Shown here one piece after another: positions 8,971-16,699 of a stretch of 64,000 nucleotides of DNA. Position 1 is the stretch's first letter, and every line of letters starts with the position of its first letter. The DNA is taken from contig JBFPJN010000005.1 in assembly GCA_040839025.1 (NCBI GenBank), forward strand, positions 62,001-126,000, given 5' to 3'. The notes under the pieces are model-generated. The model did no database searches. It saw nothing but the letters and a program-made list of their open reading frames with translations, and was not told the DNA's origin. A program made the position numbers and the translations under genes. The stretch comes from Alphaproteobacteria bacterium LSUCC0719. Lineage in GTDB: Bacteria > Pseudomonadota > Alphaproteobacteria > Puniceispirillales > Puniceispirillaceae.

Positions 8971-9642
8971 ATGATTGTGCCTGACCAGACATTCACCCAT
9001 GCAACGCCGGTCATCCTTGTCGGTGCCGCGCCGGTGCCGATCGACGATTTGTTCACGGCATTGCCGTCACACTGGCCGTTGATTGCAGCAGATGGCGGGG
9101 TGCAGACCATTCTGGCGTCCGGTCGGCGTCCGGATCTGGTGATTGGTGATATGGATTCACAGCAGGATCTGCTGCCCGACATTCCCCAACTGCATCTGCA
9201 CGGTCAGGATGATACGGATTTTGAGAAATGCCTGAAACGTATCCACGCGCCATTGATTGTCGGGTTCGGCTTTCTGGAAGGCAGGCTGGATCATACGCTT
9301 GCCGCCATTCACGCGCTGGCGGCGGTGCCGCATGACAGGCCGATCATGCTGGTTGGCGCGCATGACATGCTGGTCAGGCTGCGCGGCGATCTTGCCTTTC
9401 CCGCTTCTGCCGGTGAAAGGGTGTCCGTGTGGCCACTGGGACCACAGCGCTTCACCCGGTCAAGCGGTCTGCGCTGGCCGCTTGACGGGCTGGAGATGGC
9501 ACCCGGCCAGCTTGTCGGTACGTCCAACATCGCGACAGGCGGCTTGGTCGAAATCATCGCAGGTTCCGGTGCCGGCTATGCGGTGATCCGCCCGGTGACA
9601 GCCGCGGCATCGCTTCTGTCAGCGATCATCTCTGCCGATTAG
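8971..9642 (+). CDS. thiN: Thiamine pyrophosphokinase
   Basis: This 223-residue protein has the thiamine diphosphokinase motifs in order: AADGG, DLVIGDMDS, QDDTDFEKCL, FGFLEGRLDHTLA and a C-terminal GTSNIATGG. The family transfers pyrophosphate from ATP to thiamine to give thiamine diphosphate in the cytoplasm. It diverges from the 10-TM transporter. Its stop codon overlaps the stop of the convergent purine permease. No TPP-riboswitch-like leader is visible upstream. The gene name follows the family; some annotations use tnr3 or leave it unnamed. Confidence 0.92.
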   Translation: MIVPDQTFTHATPVILVGAAPVPIDDLFTALPSHWPLIAADGGVQTILASGRRPDLVIGDMDSQQDLLPDIPQLHLHGQDDTDFEKCLKRIHAPLIVGFGFLEGRLDHTLAAIHALAAVPHDRPIMLVGAHDMLVRLRGDLAFPASAGERVSVWPLGPQRFTRSSGLRWPLDGLEMAPGQLVGTSNIATGGLVEIIAGSGAGYAVIRPVTAAASLLSAIISAD

Positions 9643-10934
9643 CCGCCGATCATCGGTGTCGCCAGCCACAGCATACCAAAGATGGTAATGACCCAGGTGC
9701 CTGCATTCACCTGCTGACCCCGGCCCGCCAGAAGACAGATGGCGACATGGGCGATAAACCCGACCGCAATACCCGCGGCAATGGAAAAGGTCAGCGGCAT
9801 CAGAACTGCCATCAGCATCACCGGAACGGCGGTCACCAGATCATCCCAGTCGAGCTGTCCAAGCGGCGCCAGAAATCCAGCCGCAACAAAAACCAGCGCC
9901 GGTGCGGTGGCAAAGGCGGGTATCGAGGCGAAGAGCGGCTCAAAGAACAGGCACAGCAGAAACAGCGCGGCGACGGTCAATGCTGTCAGGCCGGTACGCC
10001 CGCCAACCCGCAGACCTGTGGCGCTTTCCAGATAGGTTGTCATGCTGGAAGTGCCGAGAAGACTGCCGACCATCGATGCGCCGGTATCGGCTAGCACGGC
10101 CCGATCCAGATTCTCGATGCTGCCGTCGGGCCGGCGCTTGCCAGCCAGGTCGGCAATACCTGTCAGAGTGCCGGTCGTGTCGAAGAAATCCAGAAAGAAC
10201 AGCACAAACACCACCGTCAGAAAGCCAAAGCTGGTGATCTGCGAGAAATCGAGCGACAGTGCCGCGCTTGCCACTGGTGGCGTTGAGGCAATGCCGCCAA
10301 ATTCGGCAAGGCCACTTGCCCAGCCGATGATGCTGAGACCAAGGATCGTGATCAGGATGCCGCCATGAATGCCGCGGGCGGCGAGACCTGCCATCATCAG
10401 AAGGCCGACAAGCGCCAGCAGCAATTCAGGCGCGGCAACGCTGCCAAGCTTCAGCAATGTATCCGGATCGTCGACGACAAGCCCCATCCCCTGCAGACCG
10501 ATCATCGCCAGAAACAGGCCAATGCCAGCGGTGATACCGGCACGAAGCGATGCTGGAATGGCGCCGATCAGCCATCCACGGATCCGTGACAGCGAAAACA
10601 GGAAGAACACCACCGAGGCGACAAATACCGCTGTCAGCGCCTGCTGCCAGGTGAATCCCTGGCCAAGCACGAGACCATAGGCGAAATAGGCGTTCAGCCC
10701 CATGCCCGGCGCCACGGCCACCGGCCATTTGGCCCACAGCGCCATGATCGTGGTGCCAATCGCGGTTGCCAGCACCGTGGCCACAAATCCGGCCGCAAAG
10801 GGAATGCCGGCATCCGCCAGAAACATCGGATTGACGGCGACGATGAAGGACATCGTCAAAAAGGTGCTGAGACCGGCCAGAAGCTCACGCGGGATGGTCG
10901 TGTTGGCCTCATCGAGTCCAAAGAAGCGGTTCAT
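9639..10934 (-). CDS. NCS2-family (AzgA-like) purine permease
   Basis: This 431-residue membrane protein has about 12-14 helices. It begins with FGLDEANTTIPRELLAGLSTFLTM and contains APGMGLNAYFAYG and FLDFFDTTGTLTGIADLAG, signatures of the AzgA/PbuG group that imports adenine, guanine or hypoxanthine by proton symport. A GGAG ribosome site lies 8 nt before the ATG at 10934. The 3' ends of this gene and thiN share four bases, so transcripts from the two strands overlap. Confidence 0.92.
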   Translation of the reverse strand: MNRFFGLDEANTTIPRELLAGLSTFLTMSFIVAVNPMFLADAGIPFAAGFVATVLATAIGTTIMALWAKWPVAVAPGMGLNAYFAYGLVLGQGFTWQQALTAVFVASVVFFLFSLSRIRGWLIGAIPASLRAGITAGIGLFLAMIGLQGMGLVVDDPDTLLKLGSVAAPELLLALVGLLMMAGLAARGIHGGILITILGLSIIGWASGLAEFGGIASTPPVASAALSLDFSQITSFGFLTVVFVLFFLDFFDTTGTLTGIADLAGKRRPDGSIENLDRAVLADTGASMVGSLLGTSSMTTYLESATGLRVGGRTGLTALTVAALFLLCLFFEPLFASIPAFATAPALVFVAAGFLAPLGQLDWDDLVTAVPVMLMAVLMPLTFSIAAGIAVGFIAHVAICLLAGRGQQVNAGTWVITIFGMLWLATPMIGG

Positions 10935-11231
10935 ACAGGGTCTCCATCATGCGACGCTGCACGGCGGTTTCAACCGGCGCGTCGGCGGGTAATAGGCGAA
11001 CTCCGAGGGTGTTAGCATCAATTACCGCACGCTGACAGACCCGAAAAATATTTCTTTCAGATCACATGCCGTGATGTTGACGGCAATGGTGGACAGCAAG
11101 GACAGCGTGCCCGCCGGCAACGGTGTCGGTCTGGTCCAAATATAAGGTCAGGGCGCAGGTGGCGCACGCTTGTCTTTGCCTTCCGGCCAGCTATGATGCA
11201 GACAGCAGGGTCGATGGCCGTGCGTCACCTT

Positions 11232-11271
11232 ATCTTGCGGTGGCTCGCTGGATCTTGCGGTAGCTCTCTGG
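11232..11271. repeat. Tandem duplication, 2 x 20 bp, upstream of bioY
   Basis: Two adjacent 20-bp units share the core ATCTTGCGGT; the second differs at two positions (G to A and G to T). The block lies about 85 nt upstream of the bioY start and 10 nt before a second repeat block. Confidence 0.85.
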
Positions 11272-11281
11272 CACCGCAATG

Positions 11282-11332
11282 TCCAGCAGGCTCCGTAATC
11301 CAGCAGGCTCCGTAATCCAATAGACTCCCTAA
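11282..11332. repeat. Tandem repeat, 3 x 17 bp, in the bioY leader
   Basis: Units one and two (TCCAGCAGGCTCCGTAA) are identical. The third (11316-11332) keeps the frame of the repeat but differs at four bases. The array ends 21 nt before the bioY ATG, so it must be part of the promoter or 5' leader. Confidence 0.9.
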
Positions 11333-11353
11333 AGATGAAAGTGAGACCAAGTG

Positions 11354-12004
11354 ATGAATGCCCCGTCATCAAACACACGCCAGCTTGAAACCCTTGCCGA
11401 CAGCATGTTGGCCCGTTACGTGACGAATGACCGTGGCCTGGCTTTGACGGCACAGCTTGTTCTGGTTCTTGCCGGCAGTCTGCTTCTTGCCCTGTCGGCG
11501 CAGTTTGCCTTTCGAATCCCGATATCGCCTGTTCCCGTCACCGGCCAGACGCTTGCTGTTCTGCTGATCGGCATGGCCTACGGGTCACGCCTCGGCAGCG
11601 CCACGGTGCTGGCATATCTTGTCGAAGGCGGCATGGGGCTTCCGGTCTTTGCCAATGGCACGGCTGGCTGGGTGGTAATAATGGGGCCAACCGGTGGCTA
11701 TCTCATCGGCTTCGTTGCGGCCGCCTTCGCTCTGGGCTGGCTTGCCGAGCGCGGCATGGGCCGCGGGCCGATCTCGACTGCGGTGGCAATGGCCATTGGC
11801 ACTGTCATCATCTATGCGGCGGGCGTGTCATGGCTTGGCCAGTTCATCGGCTTTGACAAAGCCATTGCCGGCGGCGTGATGCCGTTCCTCTATGGCGATG
11901 CGCTCAAGCTGATTGTTGCCGCAGGTCTTATGCCACTTGCCTGGAGGGCTGTTCGCGCGCTCAGCCGGGATGGTGATGACGGTGCCGACGCAGATGCACA
12001 ATAG
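11354..12004 (+). CDS. bioY: Biotin transporter BioY (S component)
   Basis: This protein of about 216 residues has six membrane helices and the BioY signature: ISPVPVTGQTLAVLLIGMAYGSRLG followed by GLPVFANG and GPTGGYLIGF. BioY binds biotin and works alone or with an ECF energising module; no EcfA or EcfT gene is nearby, so a solitary BioY is likely. The start is taken as ATG 11354; a GTG one codon upstream is also in frame. The C-terminus is acidic (DGDDGADAD). It is followed 12 nt later by an AEC-family carrier and may be co-transcribed with it. Confidence 0.93.
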   Translation: MNAPSSNTRQLETLADSMLARYVTNDRGLALTAQLVLVLAGSLLLALSAQFAFRIPISPVPVTGQTLAVLLIGMAYGSRLGSATVLAYLVEGGMGLPVFANGTAGWVVIMGPTGGYLIGFVAAAFALGWLAERGMGRGPISTAVAMAIGTVIIYAAGVSWLGQFIGFDKAIAGGVMPFLYGDALKLIVAAGLMPLAWRAVRALSRDGDDGADADAQ

Positions 12005-12016
12005 GATGACATCCTG

Positions 12017-12943
12017 ATGCTTTCGGCGATCGCCGCGACGCTGGCGATTGTCGCCCTTGGTTACGGTCTGAAGCAGCGGAATTTCCTGCCCGAGGCGGCG
12101 TGGCAGACCCTGTCGCCATTGTGCTACTGGGTGCTGTTTCCCGGATTGCTGTTCAATCTGATGTCGCAGGCCGATCTCAACGCCGTGTCGCTGGTGCCGT
12201 TTCTGGCCACGATTGCCGGTGGCAGTTTCATCATTGTCGGCTACGCATTTCTGGCCGGACGCGCCATCGCCATGCCGGGCCCGTCCCTGAGTTCGCTGGT
12301 GCAGGGTGCGCTGCGGCATAATGGATTTCTGGTGCTGTCGATCCTGCAGGGCACCTTTGGTGTCGCGGCATTGCAGCTTGGCGCCATCGCGATTGCCTTT
12401 CTGGTGCCGATCTCCAATATCGTTTCGGTTGTGGCGATCATGCTTCTGGGTCGCCCGCCCGGCAAAACGGACATGAAACGTGCCATTTTCGCCGAAATTG
12501 CCCGTAATCCGCTTCTTGGCTCGATGCTTATCGGTGTTCTGGTCAACCTGCTGCAGATCCCAGTGCCTGAATTCATCTCGCAGGCGGCTTCCTTTCTTGG
12601 TGCCGGCGCGCTGCCACTGCTTCTTCTCAGCATTGGTGCCTCGCTGAAATTTTCGGCCATCGGCGGCAATATCGCGCCGCTGGGTCTGGCGTTGCTTGCC
12701 AAATTTCTGGTGTTCCCGCTGGCGATGGTGGGGATCGGTCTGGCGCTGGGTCTTGATCCTCTGGCGCTGGCGGTTCTTGCGGCGGTCGGCGCGGCCCCGA
12801 CCGCCAGTTCCACCTACACATTGGCAACCGAATTGGGTGGCGATGCCCAACTGATGGCCGAGATTGTGTCAATCCAGACGCTGGCAGCGGCCATTTCGCT
12901 GCCATTGTGGATCTGGCTCGCCGGCAAGATTGCGGCGGCCTAG
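12017..12943 (+). CDS. AEC-family (auxin efflux carrier-like) transporter
   Basis: This 308-residue protein has about ten membrane helices in two five-helix bundles. Family landmarks are GYGLKQRNFLPEAAWQTL near the N-terminus, LRHNGFLVLSILQGTFG in the middle and the terminal GAAPTASSTYTLATELGGD. The superfamily transports organic acids, amino acids or auxin-like compounds; the substrate here is unknown. An AGGATGAC ribosome site precedes the ATG. A 7-bp hairpin follows directly after the stop. Confidence 0.88.
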   Translation: MLSAIAATLAIVALGYGLKQRNFLPEAAWQTLSPLCYWVLFPGLLFNLMSQADLNAVSLVPFLATIAGGSFIIVGYAFLAGRAIAMPGPSLSSLVQGALRHNGFLVLSILQGTFGVAALQLGAIAIAFLVPISNIVSVVAIMLLGRPPGKTDMKRAIFAEIARNPLLGSMLIGVLVNLLQIPVPEFISQAASFLGAGALPLLLLSIGASLKFSAIGGNIAPLGLALLAKFLVFPLAMVGIGLALGLDPLALAVLAAVGAAPTASSTYTLATELGGDAQLMAEIVSIQTLAAAISLPLWIWLAGKIAAA

Positions 12944-12962
12944 AGGCTGCAAGCGGCAGCCT
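12944..12962. terminator. Possible bidirectional terminator hairpin
   Basis: A perfect 7-bp stem (AGGCTGC / GCAGCCT) with a 5-nt AAGCG loop sits between the convergent AEC gene and the small hypothetical gene. No run of T follows on either strand, so intrinsic termination is only suggested by position and stem strength. Confidence 0.35.
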
Positions 12963-12966
12963 GCGG

Positions 12967-13260
12967 TTAGATGACTGTCAGTGTGGCGTTGTCATTGACA
13001 GGGTTTGTCACAAGTTCGGGATAGGCCGCCTCATACGCTCCAAGAGCGTCCTCGGCATCCAGAATCTCAACCTCGCCACTCTGTTCAAGAATGGCCAGAA
13101 GCCGGTCTTCAGGTGACTCGGTTGATGAATGCAGCACCGTTACGGCAATCACGGCGGCGATGCTTGTTGTTGTCGCCACCTCCGGTTCGGTGTGAGGGCG
13201 GTTGAACGGAATGACATCACATTCCGGCCGATGATCTCGGTCGGTCAGTCGCATTGGCAT
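12967..13260 (-). CDS. Small hypothetical protein (97 aa)
   Basis: I do not recognise this protein. From the ATG at 13260 (GGAG just upstream) it encodes 97 residues with a polar N-terminus, a short hydrophobic patch (TTSIAAVIAVTVLH) and a strongly acidic C-terminal half (ILEQSGEVEILDAEDALGAYEA). A longer in-frame opening reaches 13530, but it runs through the terminator hairpin of the next gene and has non-protein-like composition, so the short form is preferred. It lies downstream of the secreted repeat protein on the same strand, separated by that terminator. Confidence 0.5.
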   Translation of the reverse strand: MPMRLTDRDHRPECDVIPFNRPHTEPEVATTTSIAAVIAVTVLHSSTESPEDRLLAILEQSGEVEILDAEDALGAYEAAYPELVTNPVNDNATLTVI

Positions 13261-13591
13261 GCTCCATTGACAGGGTCGGTAGAGGAGGTTGTCAGTACGA
13301 AAAGATGGAAGACACGCCGCCTTGCCCAGACCGTACGCTTTGTCAGAGAAATGAAGGACAAAAAGCCCCTGAGGGCGCCATGACGCGGAAAATCTACACT
13401 TAGGTGCAAGTCCGTGCGTTCCATACAAGATACAGTGTGAACGCAAAGATAATTGCTGCAAAGCAAAAAATGAATCGATGCCGAAAATATCGTGCAAACA
13501 CAAACGCGCAAACACAAAGAGGCCTCTCAAGGCCTCTTTGACAGTTACCGTACCGCTATGCTGGCCGGCGCCTTTGTGTGCGAGGGGCTAC
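13261..13591. other. Non-coding interval with terminator (331 nt)
   Basis: It contains the hairpin terminator of the secreted repeat gene (13516-13539) and, closer to the small hypothetical gene, an AT-richer stretch (about 13380-13515) where that gene's promoter would lie. I see no other repeat, RNA or coding signal. Confidence 0.55.
13516..13539 (-). terminator. Hairpin terminator of the secreted repeat protein gene
   Basis: A perfect 10-bp stem (AAAGAGGCCT / AGGCCTCTTT) with a 4-nt loop lies 52 nt past the stop codon at 13592. On the minus strand it runs into TTTGTGTTTG, a weak T-rich tail, which fits a rho-independent terminator. Confidence 0.7.
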
Positions 13592-14797
13592 CTAGCCACC
13601 GACACGGCGAACGAAGATCGTGCCAGCCGGCTTGTTGTTGACGTTGCGGACGGTGTTGGTGGCCTGGCTGAAGATCACCGTTTCCACGCCAAAGCTGTCA
13701 ACAACGGCAACGCGGGCCCGGATCTGCTTGTTCACCAGAGCCTGCGACAGCGACAGCTGGGTTGCGCCGCCGGTTTCGATGGCGCGCCAGTTCCGACCAT
13801 CGGTCGAGGCTTCCCAGCCGATGGAGATGCTGGCGATCCCATCCTCGTCGGATACGCCGGTGGTGCTGACCTGAATGACTTCGCCTTCAGTCGCTTCACC
13901 GGTGACCAGAACTTCACCCTGAACCGGATCATCGACATTCTGTACCGTTTCCGATGGGCTGGTTACCAGAAGTTCCTTGGTTCCGTGGCCGTCCTCATAG
14001 GACACAACCGCCCGATAGGAATAGCCGACATGCCTTTGCCCAAGCTGCAGCACTTCACCATTCGTTTCCGGGAAGGCCTGCCACTCGGTCTTGGTGCTTG
14101 ACCGCTGCCAGATAATCGAGAAATTACCCAGCCCGTCATCATCGGAGATCATGCTTGTGTCCACCACAAGCGCATCTTCCTCACGCGCCGCGCCCACCAG
14201 CTGTGGGGCGCCGTTCGGCTTGTCATTGACGTTCTGAACCGGGCTGGAAGGGGGACTGAGGATTGTCTCCAGATTGCCCTGCCCATCGACATAGGACAGC
14301 TGGACCCGCAGCAGCCTGCCGACATGGCGCTCACGCGGGGTAAAGGATTGGCGGATTTCGCCGGACAGGTTTGACCAGGCAGTGCCGTCGGCGGAAATCT
14401 GCCATTGCACCTGCATGCTGCCAACACCGTCACCGTCAACGATCGACGAGGCGTCAATGATCAACGGGTCGTCTTCAATGGCGATGAAGGATCCCGTCTG
14501 GACTTCACCCGAATCAACGCCGCCGCTGGCGGTTTGTGTGGCTGTGCCAGAGGCGGCCGTTCCGCCAGTGCCGGATTGGCCAGAGGCAGGCTGGCTGGCA
14601 CCACCGCCTGCCGAACCTGTGGCAGACACGGTGGTTTCGACACTGGTTGTTGCCGGCGCCGTAGTGGTCTGTTCTGCTGCCCCCGCAGACGCGGTTGATG
14701 CGGCACCGGATTCAGGAAGACCGCCGGCAAAAGCGGTCCCGCCGGCAGACAGAGCTGTCCCGGCGATCAATGAAATCCACAGTTGGCGCATACTCAT
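13592..14797 (-). CDS. Secreted protein with three tandem beta-domain repeats
   Basis: This 401-residue protein has a Sec signal peptide (MRQLWISLIAGTALSAGG..., cleavage after about residue 24). A low-complexity Ala/Gly/Ser/Thr linker covers about residues 25-95. Three imperfect repeats of about 95 residues follow. Each repeat shows D-x-DG, then an inner W with S-x-DG-x-xW, an R/VGR-VGY-like element, a V-Y-x-D-x-x-G strand and an ending V-x-NV-(N/D)-(D/N). This pattern occurs in repeats of large adhesins and RTX proteins. No C-terminal Ca-binding nonapeptides, anchor or sorting signal is seen, so it is probably periplasmic or released. Start choice is supported by AGGGGG 4-9 nt upstream. Function unknown. 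Confidence 0.7.
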   Translation of the reverse strand: MSMRQLWISLIAGTALSAGGTAFAGGLPESGAASTASAGAAEQTTTAPATTSVETTVSATGSAGGGASQPASGQSGTGGTAASGTATQTASGGVDSGEVQTGSFIAIEDDPLIIDASSIVDGDGVGSMQVQWQISADGTAWSNLSGEIRQSFTPRERHVGRLLRVQLSYVDGQGNLETILSPPSSPVQNVNDKPNGAPQLVGAAREEDALVVDTSMISDDDGLGNFSIIWQRSSTKTEWQAFPETNGEVLQLGQRHVGYSYRAVVSYEDGHGTKELLVTSPSETVQNVDDPVQGEVLVTGEATEGEVIQVSTTGVSDEDGIASISIGWEASTDGRNWRAIETGGATQLSLSQALVNKQIRARVAVVDSFGVETVIFSQATNTVRNVNNKPAGTIFVRRVGG

Positions 14798-14954
14798 GAC
14801 CCCCTAACAATCACAAGCGTTTCCGTCCACAATGCAAGTCACCCTAAACGCATCCTGAAATGTTCCAAGACATCAATACGGTACTTGCAGCGTTCTAACC
14901 AAGTGAAAATCGCCCAAAATAGGACCCATGTCCAGTTTTTAGTCGCTTTTCCCC

Positions 14955-14994
14955 GGATGAAACTGTCCGGAATTGGATGAAACTGTCCGGAATT
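14955..14994. repeat. Perfect tandem duplication, 2 x 20 bp
   Basis: The unit GGATGAAACTGTCCGGAATT occurs twice with no mismatch, between the stop of the carboxymuconolactone-decarboxylase gene and the upstream region of the secreted repeat gene. The perfect identity suggests a recent duplication. Confidence 0.95.
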
Positions 14995-15032
14995 CGGGTG
15001 GCCCCGCTTTCGGTTTCAGAGATCGCCGTGTT

Positions 15033-15407
15033 TCAGCCGTCCAATTCGTCAAGCACCTTGCGGGCCGAACGGAAGCATTCGATGCCCTGCGGAACGCCGC
15101 AATAGATCGCAATGACATGGATGATGGCGCGCAGTTCTTCGCGGGTGACGCCATTTCCGATGGCCCCACGGCAATGCAGTTCCCATTCATGCATTTTGCC
15201 AAGCGCACCAATCATCGTCAGGTTCATCATTGACCGCGTCTTGGCATCAATGGCGTCATCACCCCAACCAAAACCCCAGCACCAGGCTGTCATGGCTTCC
15301 TGAAACGGCCGGTTGAAATCGTCGGCACTTTCGAAAACGCCGTCGACATACGCATCGCCAAGTGTAGCCTTGCGCTGCGCCAGGCCTGTTTCAAACATAT
15401 CGTCCAT
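15033..15407 (-). CDS. Carboxymuconolactone decarboxylase (AhpD/PcaC-like) family protein
   Basis: This single-domain protein of 124 residues matches the all-helical CMD fold. It has an N-terminal FETGLAQRKATLGDAYVDG like PcaC, then the core with DAKTRSMMNLTMIGALGK, ELHCRGAIGNGVTREELRAI and a terminal GIECFRSARKVL. It lacks the AhpD CxxC pair, keeping a single Cys in ELHCRG, so decarboxylase-like or unknown lyase activity is more likely than peroxidase-reductase activity. No protocatechuate genes are adjacent, so the beta-ketoadipate role is not assigned. Confidence 0.8.
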   Translation of the reverse strand: MDDMFETGLAQRKATLGDAYVDGVFESADDFNRPFQEAMTAWCWGFGWGDDAIDAKTRSMMNLTMIGALGKMHEWELHCRGAIGNGVTREELRAIIHVIAIYCGVPQGIECFRSARKVLDELDG

Positions 15408-15420
15408 CTTCCTCTACCTT

Positions 15421-15468
15421 TTCATACCTGTTGGTGTTCATAGCTGTTCGGGTTCATACCTGTTCGGG
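15421..15468. repeat. Tandem repeat, 3 x 16 bp
   Basis: Units are TTCATACCTGTTGGTG, TTCATAGCTGTTCGGG and TTCATACCTGTTCGGG. The array starts 14 nt upstream of the carboxymuconolactone-decarboxylase gene start (minus strand), so it forms its 5' leader or core promoter. Confidence 0.92.
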
Positions 15469-15705
15469 TGGGTTACGGGCCGGGCCCGATCCGGGCGATA
15501 TGCCCGTATTGTGATCGCCTGACTGACGACGGATCAAACTATAGCCGGAGTGGCGCGCCTTGGCTTGTGGAAATCATCAAAGAGTGAATCAACAATCTGA
15601 AATAATGAGAATTTCAGGGAGTTTGAACAAAAAGGTTAACGTGGTAATACATGTCTTACTATTATGTTTTGCTAATAAAGTTAATCTATCAGGGCATGCC
15701 ACATC

Positions 15706-16563
15706 ATGACGATGGTCGAGGTAACTTCCAACGATTCGGTCCCCGGTGAAGCGGAATTGCTGGCCTATGCGGCGAACTACATGGCCTTGCGTCTGTTCAC
15801 GGCCCGTCAGCGCAAGCGCCTGAACGTCCTGATAGATGTGACAAGACATCCGCTGCGCGTTCTGGTGACCCGCGCGATGCTGGCGCGGCAGAAGGCCGGC
15901 TTTGGCACAAGGGCCCCGACATGTTTTGAAATGACCGTGTCGACAGCCGCCGGCATTCGTGATGCTGCCGAAACCGTCGCCCATGAAATGCTTCACATTT
16001 CGCAGGCGGTGAATGAGCGGCTTCTGATTTCGTCAAAGAAAACAAGGGTCGCCGGCCAGAAGACCAGGGTGGACGTGGCGCGCTGGATGGGTGGCAAGCC
16101 AATCATCATCGACAATCTTGCCTGGCACCTGCGCCCGTGGGAAGTCGAGGCCTGTCATTGGCAGACGCTTCTTGTCGATGAATTTCTCGGCATCTATACC
16201 GGTAAGGCTGTGGACCAGCCCGTGCAGGCAACAAAACATCGACAGCTCGGGCTGTATCCGGTCCGCATGCCATCGCCGGCTTTCGTGCCAACCACGCCGG
16301 AACCGGCCTTTGATGGCGTATCAGCCGCGCCGACGCCGTCACAGAACCAGCAGCCCGTTGCGGTGGAAATATCCGAACCCCAGCCGGCCAAAGGCAGGAT
16401 ATTGCAGGCGGCAATGCCCGACAGGCCGGTCTATCCGCGGCCGGTGATCGAGGTAACAGTGCCGGGGCTCGATGCGCCGCGGGCGCTGGAACGCGAGGCG
16501 ATGATGAAAAAGCTTGGCGAATTGAGGGAACGCGGCCTTGCCGCGGCAGATGACGCCGAGTGA
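15706..16563 (+). CDS. Uncharacterised HExxH protein, probable intracellular zincin-type metallopeptidase
   Basis: This 285-residue protein has no signal peptide. A zinc-site motif HEMLH (His93, Glu94, His97) sits in a helix, and a Trp/Pro-rich stretch with PWEVEACHW (about 144-152) could supply the third, glutamate, ligand. Residues about 180-240 are a Pro/Gln-rich linker; the C-terminal end is a charged helix (ALEREAMMKKLGELRERG). I cannot place it in a named peptidase family. It is preceded by an AT-rich region of about 120 nt and followed by psd, 136 nt away. Loss of catalysis with retained zinc binding is an alternative. Confidence 0.6.
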   Translation: MTMVEVTSNDSVPGEAELLAYAANYMALRLFTARQRKRLNVLIDVTRHPLRVLVTRAMLARQKAGFGTRAPTCFEMTVSTAAGIRDAAETVAHEMLHISQAVNERLLISSKKTRVAGQKTRVDVARWMGGKPIIIDNLAWHLRPWEVEACHWQTLLVDEFLGIYTGKAVDQPVQATKHRQLGLYPVRMPSPAFVPTTPEPAFDGVSAAPTPSQNQQPVAVEISEPQPAKGRILQAAMPDRPVYPRPVIEVTVPGLDAPRALEREAMMKKLGELRERGLAAADDAE

Positions 16564-16699
16564 ACGCCGGTTGGGCTGGTCGGTGATGGCGTGCCGGTCC
16601 AGTCAAAGAACACCGCGACACGCATTTCTGGGTGATTTTTTCCGGCGTAGCGCATAGGTTGTTGCGATGCTGAAGCCTGTCTGAACCGGAAATCCGTCG

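Larger units (their letters stand above)
10935..11353. other. Non-coding interval between the purine permease and bioY (419 nt)
   Basis: This divergent upstream region must hold promoters for both flanking genes. The half nearest the permease (10935-11150) shows no recognisable riboswitch or repeat. The half nearest bioY is built of two adjacent tandem-repeat blocks (11232-11271 and 11282-11332). I found no clear BioR-type box and no credible coding frame; a 101-codon open frame on the minus strand has no support. Confidence 0.6.

Noticed and set aside
11100-11353. BioR operator for bioY
   Set aside because: No TTATAGATAA-type palindrome is visible.
11148-11453. 101-codon minus-strand frame before bioY
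   Set aside because: It reads through the tandem repeats and the bioY start; no similarity or ribosome site.
13261-13530. N-terminal extension of the 97-aa hypothetical gene (187 codons in total)
   Set aside because: It begins in the terminator hairpin of the upstream gene, has no ribosome site and its composition is not protein-like; the start at 13260 is better.
14798-15705. CRISPR-like array
   Set aside because: The repeats are direct tandem copies with no spacers and only two or three units.
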